The notes under the pieces: model-generated | The model's input: only the letters and a program-made list of their open reading frames with translations | What the model was told of the DNA's origin: nothing | The model's database searches: none | Shown: positions 1-7,689 of the stretch, in pieces | Position numbering within the stretch: the stretch's first letter is position 1 | Layout of the letters: each line of letters opens with the position of its first letter | Translations under genes and position numbers: made by a program | From: Bacteroidota bacterium | Lineage (GTDB): Bacteria; Bacteroidota; Ignavibacteria; T3Sed10-11 | DNA: 12,587 nucleotides | Direction of reading: 5' to 3' | NCBI GenBank assembly: GCA_007128495.1 | Contig: SKXH01000190.1 | Coordinates: 1 to 12,587 of the forward strand

Positions 1-1814
1 CCGTCCTGCAATACCCGCAGCAGCTTTACCTGAAAAGCTTCAGAGGTATCGGCAATTTCATCAAGAAAGATAGTACCCTCATTGGCAAGTTCGAAACGAC
101 CGGGTTTTGCACTTACCGCACCGGTAAACGCTCCTTTCTCGTGCCCGAACAATTCGCTCTCGAGGAGGGTCTCTGTCAGGGCACCGCAATTCACGGCAAT
201 GAACGGCTTGGCGCTCCGGCTGCTTCGTTTATGGATCGCCTGGGCCGCAAGTTCTTTTCCGGTACCGCTTTCACCGAGTAATAAGACAGGGGCATCCGTT
301 GAAGCTACCTTCTCTAGCATATCGACAACGTTTTTCATCGGACCCCGGGTGTTGAATAAAAGTGATTCGTAGCGTTGTTGAACGCTTTCCGGTTTCGTTA
401 CCGGGGCTAGTTCAGTATCGTCGATCTTTGCTTTGAGCTCCCGTATCTCCTTTTCATATCGTTTTACCTGATCCAGCAATTGTTTTTCTTCCGCAACATT
501 GTGTGTGTTACGTGCTTGGAGCAGTTCATCGTGAAGCGAAAACAGACGGTCCTCCCGTTCCTGTAATTCATCAAGGATTGATTGTTTTTCCTCTTCAAGT
601 GTATCCAGTTTGCTCTTGAACGATTGCACGCATAATACGAACATCAAAATAGCTCCAGCCAGCGAGCCGACAATCGGCGCAACTAATGGAAGTACGTAGG
701 AAAAGTTTTTAAAGACATACATCGAAACTGCTATATAGATCACAGCGAGCGCTGCGACAGACAGCAGCCCATTGATTCCCGGCATATAACGGGCTACAAG
801 AACTCCCGTAAAAGTTAACAGCAGAATTACTATAAATTCGGAGACGAATCCCGGATATTGCAGTAACCGTTTTTTTAAAATATTATCGACAAGTGTAGCG
901 TGATGCGCCAATGACGGCAGGTTACCGGTAAATGGCGAAGAGATGAAACTGCTGCGCCCTTCGGCAATAATCCCGACCAGCACGATCTTGTCCTGTATTT
1001 TATTACGAAGTGTATATGCTTCCGGGGTTTCCTTTAACATCTGCGGGAACCGGATCGAGGTAAACTTATTCAGCGTGCCGAGATGATTAAGACGCATTCT
1101 GAATTCACGATCGAGCGGATATACTGTATGGGTTCCGGTTCCGCGCTGGAGTTGCAGCATATTTTTCTTTAATGTAATACCGCTTTCCGGCGAAACTCCG
1201 AAATACCTGCATACGAGTTCCAATCCGAATGCAGCTACGGCGTTGTCGTTTGCAAACAGCAAAGCGGGGATTCGATCACCCCATCGCCCTTCAATATTGC
1301 TGTGACCGATACCACCGATATTCCCGGCAAGTTCGGTAAATGGTGTTACGATCTCATACGTGATTTCCGGCCGCGGATTGGATATTGAGTAGAATAAATT
1401 ACCGGGGATAGTATCCTCCGGTGTATTTGACCGGTGCTGTCTGCCGTATCCTATCATAACCAGGGACGGAACTCTTCGTGCAACCGAGACCAACAATTGA
1501 TCATACTCAGGTGAGATTGAAGATGGCGAGTCGAGAAGTATATCGAATCCGATAACACCTGCACCCCAGTCATGCAGCCGGTCTATCATCAGTGCATAAT
1601 AATTCCGCTGGAGGGGCCAGCCGCCGAGCAGTTGAATATCTTCATTATCAAGATATACAATGACGATACTGGTATCGGCTGGTAGTTCACCGCGAACATC
1701 ATACCGGCTGCTCAAAAGTTGATCGTCAATCGGGCGTAAAATAAATGTGATAACAATAACAAAGAGTACCAGCGATATACTGCTGATTATATACGTGCGT
1801 TGGGTCGTATTCAT
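1..1814 (-). CDS. CHASE2-domain sigma-54-dependent transcriptional activator (partial, C-terminus beyond window)
   Basis: The reading frame is open from ATG at 1814 to the window edge (604 codons). Residues 9-27 form a TM segment. Residues about 30-320 resemble an extracytoplasmic CHASE2 sensor domain (WPLQR near 66-70, GFDILLDSP near 89-97, then IVLVGIIAEG near 277-286). Three TM helices follow (about 323-341, 349-367, 373-395), then a cytoplasmic coiled coil (about 400-465). The AAA+ sigma-54 interaction domain has Walker A GESGTGKE (514-521), GAFTGA (561-566), which contacts sigma-54, and Walker B IFLDE (582-586). The rest of the AAA+ domain and any Fis-type HTH lie outside the window. TGA lies in frame two codons upstream, so ATG 1814 is the first possible start; no clear SD is visible. 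The start is 19 nt after the EnvC-like gene, so it is probably the last visible gene of that operon. Inference: it senses an envelope signal and activates RpoN promoters. CHASE2 ligands are unknown. Confidence 0.93.
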   Translation of the reverse strand, partial: MNTTQRTYIISSISLVLFVIVITFILRPIDDQLLSSRYDVRGELPADTSIVIVYLDNEDIQLLGGWPLQRNYYALMIDRLHDWGAGVIGFDILLDSPSSISPEYDQLLVSVARRVPSLVMIGYGRQHRSNTPEDTIPGNLFYSISNPRPEITYEIVTPFTELAGNIGGIGHSNIEGRWGDRIPALLFANDNAVAAFGLELVCRYFGVSPESGITLKKNMLQLQRGTGTHTVYPLDREFRMRLNHLGTLNKFTSIRFPQMLKETPEAYTLRNKIQDKIVLVGIIAEGRSSFISSPFTGNLPSLAHHATLVDNILKKRLLQYPGFVSEFIVILLLTFTGVLVARYMPGINGLLSVAALAVIYIAVSMYVFKNFSYVLPLVAPIVGSLAGAILMFVLCVQSFKSKLDTLEEEKQSILDELQEREDRLFSLHDELLQARNTHNVAEEKQLLDQVKRYEKEIRELKAKIDDTELAPVTKPESVQQRYESLLFNTRGPMKNVVDMLEKVASTDAPVLLLGESGTGKELAAQAIHKRSSRSAKPFIAVNCGALTETLLESELFGHEKGAFTGAVSAKPGRFELANEGTIFLDEIADTSEAFQVKLLRVLQD

Positions 1815-1833
1815 GTGGTATCAGGGAAATGCC

Positions 1834-3078
1834 TTATTTTGGCTGTAACCAAGCTTCAGGATCCTGTTTTTCCCGATCTTTCCATATTTCAAAGTGAACC
1901 GTCGATCCTTCTACCGATTCAGCAGACCGTGCCAGCATATCACCTGCCTGAACCCGGTCATTTTCACGAACAAGGATATCCGATAAGTTAGCATATACCG
2001 AACGGTAGCCGTCGTGATGGTATACAATAACCAGGTTCCCGTATGCCGGCAGCCAGGTAATAAACACAACATCTCCTTCGGCGACGGCATACACCGGACT
2101 TCCGTTGGGAACGCTTATTCCAACTCCCGTATTTTCAGTCACTGTTTTCAAGACCGGGTGTACCTGTTCACCGAACTGAGCGGCAATTTGCCCCTCGCGC
2201 ACCGGCCACGGTAATTTTCCTTTCTTGGAAGCAAACGCCACATCGGGCGGCACAATTTCTGCAGGTTTACCATCGCGCACCCTGTCGTCATCACGTGCCT
2301 GGCGTTGATGTTGTTCTTCGATAATATTGGCAATTAAACGTCTTAATTCACGCTCGGCTTGTTGTTTCCGGGCAAGTTCTTTCTCATACAATGACCGGTC
2401 TTCTCTAATGCGGTTCAAGACGTTCCGCCGTTCGACGGTGCGATCGGCAAGGCGGCTTTCTTCCTGCTGTTTTTCTTGAATTATATTGCGTTGTTCACGG
2501 AGGGCAATTTCAAGCCATTCCTGCTGCTCCTTCAATTCCTGTTGTTTTTCTCTGATTGCCTGAAGATCGCTTCTCCGTTGATTTGTAAAGCGGCGAATAT
2601 ATTCCGCTCTTACCAAAAATTGATTGACGGATTGAGCACCCAATAATAATTCAACATCCTGTTCTGTTCCGCGTTTATAAGCAGATCGAACATACCGGGC
2701 ATACTGTTCGCGAAGTTCTTCGATGTCGTTCTCCAGATTCCGGATTGTTCTGCGCGATTCATCGATCTCACGAACATAGCGCTGTTCTTCACTCCTCAGT
2801 TCGCGAATATACGAGCGTACCAGTGCCGTCTGGCGATCGAGATTTTCGAGCAGCGATATAGATTCCTCTTCGGATTTCCTCGATTCCTGAATTTTCTGCT
2901 CGAACTTATCGATTTCTTTGCGAATGGATTCCAGTTCGCGCTGACGTCTTTCGATTTCCTCCTGGGGAGACGGCCCGCTTCCGAGTACATCCCCGGATAC
3001 TCCGTCGAATAACAACACCAAAATAAACGTCAAGAGAACAATAACCAAAGTACCGAATAACCTCATTAGTCTATCCAC
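1834..3078 (-). CDS. EnvC-like murein hydrolase activator with degenerate LytM (M23) domain
   Basis: 414 aa. An N-terminal hydrophobic segment (about 6-25) is a signal peptide or anchor. A long, charged coiled coil (about 37-262) precedes a C-terminal LytM/M23 domain (about 290-412). This is the EnvC/NlpD-type layout: such proteins act in the periplasm, where the coiled coil docks to the division machinery and the LytM domain activates N-acetylmuramoyl amidases. The HPVL of active enzymes is kept (307-310), but the Zn-ligand His and Asp of the HTGxD motif are replaced (N316, G320), the YAH position is N364, and the final HxH has only H395 (T393 for the first His). It is therefore probably not a peptidase. 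Start: GTG 3078 has AGGTGA at 3083-3088 with good spacing and overlaps the upstream gene by 13 nt; ATG 3066 (TAATG with the upstream stop, 410 aa) is the alternative. Confidence 0.9.
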   Translation of the reverse strand: MDRLMRLFGTLVIVLLTFILVLLFDGVSGDVLGSGPSPQEEIERRQRELESIRKEIDKFEQKIQESRKSEEESISLLENLDRQTALVRSYIRELRSEEQRYVREIDESRRTIRNLENDIEELREQYARYVRSAYKRGTEQDVELLLGAQSVNQFLVRAEYIRRFTNQRRSDLQAIREKQQELKEQQEWLEIALREQRNIIQEKQQEESRLADRTVERRNVLNRIREDRSLYEKELARKQQAERELRRLIANIIEEQHQRQARDDDRVRDGKPAEIVPPDVAFASKKGKLPWPVREGQIAAQFGEQVHPVLKTVTENTGVGISVPNGSPVYAVAEGDVVFITWLPAYGNLVIVYHHDGYRSVYANLSDILVRENDRVQAGDMLARSAESVEGSTVHFEIWKDREKQDPEAWLQPK

Positions 3079-3857
3079 TCTATCACCTTTGCATTGCTTG
3101 GGATTGAATAAGAAAATGACAGATCTTCAGCATTTAAATCTATCCGGCTATACGATATCGAAAAGCTGGCGCGTTCCTGATGCTGGATCACCCGTATCTG
3201 CTGCGCCATCACCATACCGTTTTCCTCGGTAAACCGGTCGTACCGTTCCTCTAAAACCGGCCGGTCGTCTGCATTCGAATGCACTACCCTTGAGACCACT
3301 TTGTAGTAAGGATCGATCCAGTATCGCCTGATCGAATCACGCGACCGAAAGACCAGCAAATACTGATCTCCGTCGACAGTAAATTCATCGGGACGCCGCG
3401 GTTCACTAAATAATGCACGACTGCTTCCGAGAAATAAATTCATAATATCGTCAACATCGACATCCATTTGCAGGAACGAGCGCAATATATCACCCCTTGC
3501 CGCGCCGATGACCGCTTCATTCGACATCGAGTTATAAAACACAAAATCATCTTGCGATAAAAACACCGTACCCACACTTATCCCGAATGGTCCCCGCAAA
3601 CGAACAAGCAATGAATCCGGATGTTTCAAATCCATATGAAAGTTACCTGAATTTGAAAAATCCCTGCTCTCGATCGATATAGATCCTCGTGCTTTTAACG
3701 TTGATTTTTTACCATGATTCTCCTGCACATTACTGACTAGTTGTGCCGGTGTAACCCGATCGGTATCGGGTGTTACCCTCGGTGCAGTAGAACAACTGTA
3801 CAACATCATTGCCGCGAAGACAACAATACCCATTATACCATATGTCCAACCTCTCAT
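3066..3857 (-). CDS. DUF4292 / LolB-like outer-membrane lipoprotein
   Basis: 263 aa with a lipoprotein signal: hydrophobic 8-20 and lipobox LYSC with C22 as the lipidated residue. The mature part is mostly beta strand. It has the KARGSISIES stretch (55-64), amphipathic strands around GNFHMDLKHPDSLLVRLRGPFGISVG (71-96), and an ending of alternating strands. This resembles DUF4292, a family of FCB-group lipoproteins with a LolA/LolB-like fold (family assignment from recall). The molecular function is not established; lipoprotein or lipid handling at the outer membrane is a fold-based inference. ATG 3857 overlaps the TGA of the TPR gene as ATGA, and the 3' end overlaps the EnvC-like gene. The order TPR, DUF4292, M23/EnvC is one I recall as conserved in Bacteroidota, which supports the call. 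Confidence 0.8.
   Translation of the reverse strand: MRGWTYGIMGIVVFAAMMLYSCSTAPRVTPDTDRVTPAQLVSNVQENHGKKSTLKARGSISIESRDFSNSGNFHMDLKHPDSLLVRLRGPFGISVGTVFLSQDDFVFYNSMSNEAVIGAARGDILRSFLQMDVDVDDIMNLFLGSSRALFSEPRRPDEFTVDGDQYLLVFRSRDSIRRYWIDPYYKVVSRVVHSNADDRPVLEERYDRFTEENGMVMAQQIRVIQHQERASFSISYSRIDLNAEDLSFSYSIPSNAKVIEWID
3083..3088 (-). promoter_or_regulatory. Candidate ribosome binding site for the EnvC-like gene
   Basis: On the minus strand AGGTGA lies 4 nt before GTG 3078 and 16 nt before ATG 3066. It favours the GTG start, but initiation by coupling at the TAATG junction (3064-3068) is equally simple. Confidence 0.45.
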
Positions 3858-5584
3858 ATCGCCCCACGCTCAATTTTTTGTTCAATTTCCTCTTTCGAAT
3901 CATCCAATTCAAGAGCTTTTTTCCAAAATTCCATCGCCTTCTCATATTCACCCATATGATAGTAAATATCACCCATATGATCGTGAACGACGGCACTCTC
4001 ACTGCCGACATCGATCGCTTTGCGTACATAGTGTTTTGCCTGCTCAATATCGCCGAGCTTGAAATAAATCCATCCTAGTGTATCGAGATATGCGTCGTTT
4101 TCAGGACGTTGCTCAACGGCCCGTTTCGACATTTCAAGTGCCCGCTCAAGATCTTTTTCACGCTCGGCCATACTGTAACTGTAGTTGTTCAACACGAGAT
4201 GGTTATCCGGGGCGTGCGATAAAGCAACCTCATACAAACTGTCCGATACAGCGTACTCTTCTTTTGAATCATACGTCAGAGCAAGCATGCTGAGCGCATT
4301 CACATCGTCCGGTCTGATATCAATCGCCTGCCCGATATATTTGGTCGCATTTTCAAGTTCATCGATACGGTTATACGATAAACCGAGAAGAAAGAACAAA
4401 TCAAAATCATCACCGTGATATTCAAGCCCTTCCGAAAGGAGTTCGATAGCACCGGTATATTCCCCTGCCTGAAACAACGCTTCTCCCGCATAGACCCACG
4501 CATTATTATCCTCGGGATCGATTTCGGTCACCCGTTTCAATTGTTCAATTGCAATTTCACTTTCATCGGAGAATAATGCGACTATTCCTCTGAAAAACCG
4601 GGGCTGGGGTTCATCGGGATATTGTTCAATGATCGCATCGAATACCGGAGCGGCAAGTTTCATCGTTTCAGCATCGCGTTCTGCATACTCTTCGATAAAT
4701 TGTAAAAATATCTGTCCGATTTCTACTTTTAAATCGAGCGACAGTTCTTCATTCGTCACCACATTGACAAGATAACGAGATGCCGACTCGAAATCGTCAA
4801 GCTTCACATGCACATCAACCAGCGATGTGAGGACATCAAGATCATCGGGATGGTTTTCCAGTAAATCTACAAAAATTGATTTTGCTTCCTCGTAGTCTCC
4901 GGCACGCATGTGAGTATTACCGAGAGTGTGCAAGATTGATTCGTTTCCCGGATCGAAGTCGAGCATTCGCTTCAATGCGTCGATAGCTTCTTCATGATTG
5001 CCGAGTGAATTATTGATATCGGCGATCTGAGCGAGTATCTCGAGCTGCTCTCCGAATCTATTCAGTATCTTATCATAAACCTCGAGAGCGCGCAGCGGTT
5101 TATCAAATTGATATAAACGAGCCAGGGTATAAAATGCTTGTGAGTTATGCGGGTCGAGTTCAACGATCTTTTCGTATTGCTCAATTGCTTTATCGATTTC
5201 CCGCGCGCGGATATAGACACTCGCGAGATTTTCCCTGTACGATAAATTTTCACCGTCACGACGTACCGCTTCGCGCCCGGCTTCTGCGGCTCTGGATAAT
5301 TTCCCGAGTTCAAGATAACTTTTAGATAGCGCATAGTAGATAGCCGCGCTTTCATCAAGCTCAAGGGCTTTCGTATATTGCTCAACAGCCCGCTCATACT
5401 CTCCCTGCATTTCAAGCAGCGACCCTTCTACAAAATATTCCCGTGCTTGCTGCTTTTCTTCATCCGTCGGGGAGTGCCTATCTTGCTCATTTTCATCCAC
5501 CGCCGGACTGCTGCTTCCACAGCCGAGCAATAATACTGTGGTTAACAATAATATTCCAATTTTCAGAAGTCCACCCTTCATCAT
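3854..5584 (-). CDS. TPR-repeat lipoprotein
   Basis: 576 aa. A lipoprotein signal (hydrophobic 6-20, lipobox LLGC, C22) is followed by an acidic linker (about 25-44). About 13 tetratricopeptide repeats then run to the C-terminus, for example near 45-78, 80-112, 113-146, 181-213, 214-247, 325-357, 359-392, 394-426, 427-460, 496-529 and 532-565. The stretch about 464-520 (NNYSYSMAE..., then YLDTLGWIYFKLGD) matches the conserved tail of large TPR lipoproteins in many Gram-negatives. The protein is probably an envelope-anchored scaffold; no enzymatic motif is seen. ATG at 5584 is followed directly by a second ATG at 5581; GGCGGG at 5590-5595 is a modest SD that fits either. It is the first gene of the minus-strand operon, behind the candidate promoter at 5631-5659, and is translationally coupled to the DUF4292 gene. 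Confidence 0.92.
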   Translation of the reverse strand: MMKGGLLKIGILLLTTVLLLGCGSSSPAVDENEQDRHSPTDEEKQQAREYFVEGSLLEMQGEYERAVEQYTKALELDESAAIYYALSKSYLELGKLSRAAEAGREAVRRDGENLSYRENLASVYIRAREIDKAIEQYEKIVELDPHNSQAFYTLARLYQFDKPLRALEVYDKILNRFGEQLEILAQIADINNSLGNHEEAIDALKRMLDFDPGNESILHTLGNTHMRAGDYEEAKSIFVDLLENHPDDLDVLTSLVDVHVKLDDFESASRYLVNVVTNEELSLDLKVEIGQIFLQFIEEYAERDAETMKLAAPVFDAIIEQYPDEPQPRFFRGIVALFSDESEIAIEQLKRVTEIDPEDNNAWVYAGEALFQAGEYTGAIELLSEGLEYHGDDFDLFFLLGLSYNRIDELENATKYIGQAIDIRPDDVNALSMLALTYDSKEEYAVSDSLYEVALSHAPDNHLVLNNYSYSMAEREKDLERALEMSKRAVEQRPENDAYLDTLGWIYFKLGDIEQAKHYVRKAIDVGSESAVVHDHMGDIYYHMGEYEKAMEFWKKALELDDSKEEIEQKIERGAI

Positions 5585-5630
5585 AAATACCCGCCTTTTC
5601 GTCTAAAATTAATTTTTTCCGTGTCTTAAA

Positions 5631-5659
5631 AATATATCAATTTTGTACCTCAATAACAA
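5631..5659 (-). promoter_or_regulatory. Candidate sigma-70-type promoter for the envelope operon
   Basis: Reading the minus strand, TTGTTA (5659-5654) and TATATT (5636-5631) are separated by exactly 17 bp; they match the consensus hexamers at 4/6 and 5/6. This predicts a 5' UTR of about 40 nt before ATG 5584. The region is very AT-rich, so chance matches are likely. Confidence 0.4.
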
Positions 5660-5769
5660 TAAACAATTTGCAATTAATCAACTTTGCACTTGATTTTACT
5701 GTTTTACTTTAATAACTTTTTATAACTGTCTATACAACAATAATCTAAACTAATAAAAAACGGTGTACC

Positions 5770-6483
5770 ATGACAACGGGATATTTACTGAAACAATTCC
5801 AATTTGCGCTCATCCTGACGCTTATCTCGGTATTATTCATTGCCGGTTGCGGATCCTCTCAAGCAGTAGTCGAAGACGACGATTGGGCGCATCAGCGTGA
5901 ACAAGAGCGTGTTGAGGATTTGGAGGAAAGAGTAAACCAACTCGAACGGGAAAATACAGAACTTCGCGAGGAGCTCGTCCGCAGTAGGCAGGAAAACCGT
6001 TCATTGAATGCGCGTATTGCCGAACTTGAAAAGCGGCTGCTTGAAGAACGAGAACGCCGCCAGGCCCTTGATGAAGCACCGGAACCCGAACCGGAACCGG
6101 TGACTATCACGCCCGATGAGTTCGAAAACCAGTACAACCGTGCAATCAACCTATTCAATAACCGCCAATACGAAGATGCCAAGAACCTATTTTCAAGGTT
6201 ACTTGATTCGGGTGTGGATCATCCGCTGATACCGAACTGTCAGTACTGGATAGGTGAAACACTTTACGGAATGGGTGAATACCGGCAGGCAATCGATGAA
6301 TTTCAAAAAGTGTTCGATTACCGATCACAACTCAAACACGACGATGCCCAAATAATGATTGCCAATAGTTATAAACAGCTGGGCGATAATGAGCGCGCAC
6401 GGCAAGCATATCAGCGATTGATTGACCGATATCCGAACAGCGAATACATTAATTTTGCACGTCAGCAATTGGGTGCTCTGTAA
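5770..6483 (+). CDS. CpoB/YbgF-like coiled-coil TPR lipoprotein
   Basis: 237 aa. The N-terminal signal has a hydrophobic core (11-25) and lipobox IAGC with C27 lipidated. A charged coiled coil follows (about 42-101), then a PEPEPEP linker (104-110) and three TPR_6-type repeats (about 117-150, 154-187, 191-225) carrying YWIGETLYGMGEY (159-171) and YPNSEY (221-226). This order (coiled coil, linker, C-terminal TPRs) is that of CpoB/YbgF, which in E. coli links PBP1B peptidoglycan synthesis with Tol-Pal-driven outer-membrane constriction. Differences: a lipid anchor instead of a soluble periplasmic form, and no tol/pal genes alongside. A generic TPR lipoprotein is the alternative. The gene is divergent from the TPR/EnvC operon, appears monocistronic, and ends at the hairpin at 6507-6534. 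CGGTG just upstream is only a weak SD, and I see no convincing plus-strand promoter. Confidence 0.82.
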   Translation: MTTGYLLKQFQFALILTLISVLFIAGCGSSQAVVEDDDWAHQREQERVEDLEERVNQLERENTELREELVRSRQENRSLNARIAELEKRLLEERERRQALDEAPEPEPEPVTITPDEFENQYNRAINLFNNRQYEDAKNLFSRLLDSGVDHPLIPNCQYWIGETLYGMGEYRQAIDEFQKVFDYRSQLKHDDAQIMIANSYKQLGDNERARQAYQRLIDRYPNSEYINFARQQLGAL

Positions 6484-6506
6484 GTAAAAATTTTATAGAG
6501 GTATAA

Positions 6507-6534
6507 AAGGGGCGTCTATACGCGGACGCCCTTT
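6507..6534. terminator. Bidirectional intrinsic terminator
   Basis: GGGCGTC (6510-6516) pairs perfectly with GACGCCC (6525-6531) across an 8-nt loop. The stem extends outward by G-U and A-U pairs to 6507/6534. A T-rich run follows on the plus strand and an A-run precedes it (Ts on the minus strand), so it can terminate both the CpoB-like gene and the convergent fbp. Confidence 0.85.
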
Positions 6535-6571
6535 ATTTCCTCTGAGAATCTTTCAGCAGTTGAGCCGCCGC

Positions 6572-7603
6572 TTATTCCTTTAATAACCGCTCGACTGTTT
6601 CCACATCTTTTTTCGAACCAAAATAAATTGGCGTTCGCTGGTGAATATCGGTCGGTTGTTTATCGAGGATCCTCATCTCTCCGTCGATTGCTTTCCCGCC
6701 AGCATGTTCCGCAAGAAAAGATAAAGGAATACATTCATACGTCAGCCGTAATTTCCCCTCTTTATTTTTCTTATCGGGCGGATAGGCGAATAATCCGCCG
6801 TATAATAAGATACGATGAAAGTCTGCAACCATGGTACCGATATACCGCAATGAGTACGGACGCCCGGTTTCGGGGTCGATCTCTTTAAAATAATCAAATA
6901 CCCGTTGTACTTTTTTATCCCATTTATTATAGTTTCCCTCGTTAACGCTGTATTCTTTTCCCTTCTCGGGTATTCGCATATTTTCATTGCTCAGGAGAAA
7001 TTCACCGACACTCGGATCGAGGGTAAAACCATGCACTCCGTTACCGGTGCTGTATACAAACATTGTACTTGAGCCATAGAGTATATAGCCGGCAGCTGCG
7101 AGCTGATGCCCCGGTTGCAGCAAGTCTTCCATCGTGCCGTCACCGGATGCACTTTTACGTTTAAAAATTGAAAATATTGTCCCGATATTTATATTTGCAT
7201 CGATGTTGGCCGATCCGTCAAGCGGATCAAATAACATCACGTACTTTCCTTTCTCATATTGATCGGGGATCTTCATTAAACCGCCGCTTTCTTCCGATGC
7301 CATAATACACAAATGACCACCGTGGTCCATTGCACGGTATATAGTTTCATTTGCATAAACATCGAGTTTTTTACGCACTTCGCCGTGCACATTCTCATCG
7401 TCGGTTGCACCGAGAATATTAACAAGTCCCGCTTTCGATACTTCTTTCCAAACAACTTTTGCCGCAAGTGATAAATCCGATAACAAACTTGTAAAGGCAC
7501 CTGTCGCTTCCGGGTGTTTACGTTCACCTTCAATGATGTGGCGTTCAAGTGTCATTAATCTCGGTGGAGCAAGCACGTCACTTAAATTATTATCGGTAGG
7601 CAT
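6572..7603 (-). CDS. fbp: Class I fructose-1,6-bisphosphatase
   Basis: 343 aa, the usual size. It hydrolyses fructose 1,6-bisphosphate to fructose 6-phosphate and phosphate in gluconeogenesis (cytosol, Mg2+-dependent). Visible motifs: metal-site acids E104/E105 (ASEESGG), signature FDPLDGSANID (125-135) with D126 and D129, the substrate-binding region around RYIGTMVADFHRIL (253-266), and E290 in LTYE. T34-G35 and K120-Y121 align with AMP-site residues of known FBPases, so AMP inhibition is plausible. The ORF stays open upstream to 7810, but a strong SD (AAAGGAGG, 7610-7617) and the family length fix the start at ATG 7603; the extension would also run into the upstream glycosyltransferase gene. 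It lies 86 nt after that gene, with its own candidate promoter, and converges on the CpoB-like gene. Confidence 0.97.
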   Translation of the reverse strand: MPTDNNLSDVLAPPRLMTLERHIIEGERKHPEATGAFTSLLSDLSLAAKVVWKEVSKAGLVNILGATDDENVHGEVRKKLDVYANETIYRAMDHGGHLCIMASEESGGLMKIPDQYEKGKYVMLFDPLDGSANIDANINIGTIFSIFKRKSASGDGTMEDLLQPGHQLAAAGYILYGSSTMFVYSTGNGVHGFTLDPSVGEFLLSNENMRIPEKGKEYSVNEGNYNKWDKKVQRVFDYFKEIDPETGRPYSLRYIGTMVADFHRILLYGGLFAYPPDKKNKEGKLRLTYECIPLSFLAEHAGGKAIDGEMRILDKQPTDIHQRTPIYFGSKKDVETVERLLKE

Positions 7604-7609
7604 ACGTTT

Positions 7610-7617
7610 CCTCCTTT
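7610..7617 (-). promoter_or_regulatory. Strong Shine-Dalgarno that fixes the fbp start
   Basis: The minus strand reads AAAGGAGG, 6 nt before ATG 7603. This excludes the 69-codon upstream extension of the open frame. Confidence 0.9.
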
Positions 7618-7657
7618 TGTTGAGAGTGGAATATAACGTGAATACTGAAATATAGGA

Positions 7658-7685
7658 ATTATAAAAAATAAGGGCAAACTGTCTT
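7658..7685 (-). promoter_or_regulatory. Candidate promoter for fbp
   Basis: The minus strand reads AAGACA (7685-7680), 16 bp, then TATAAT (7663-7658). The -10 is perfect and the -35 matches 4/6. It lies just past the stop of the glycosyltransferase gene and predicts a leader of about 48 nt. Readthrough from the upstream gene is also possible, as no hairpin lies between the two genes. Confidence 0.4.
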
Positions 7686-7689
7686 ATTA

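Noticed and set aside
82..372. Plus-strand open frame of 96 aa at the left edge
   Set aside because: It is antisense to the Walker A and GAFTGA region of the sigma-54 activator, which explains the open frame.
5667..5688. Direct repeat TTTGCA at 5667-5672 and 5683-5688 as an operator, with partial TCAA/TTGA symmetry
   Set aside because: Six-base repeats are expected by chance in such AT-rich DNA, and no known regulator site matches.
5660..5769. Plus-strand promoter for the CpoB-like gene
   Set aside because: Several TATAAC/AATAAT-like boxes exist, but none has a credible -35 at 16-18 bp.
5585..5769. Sigma-54 (-24/-12) promoter near the operon
   Set aside because: No GG-N10-GC arrangement resembling TGGCAC-N5-TTGC was seen in the intergenic regions.
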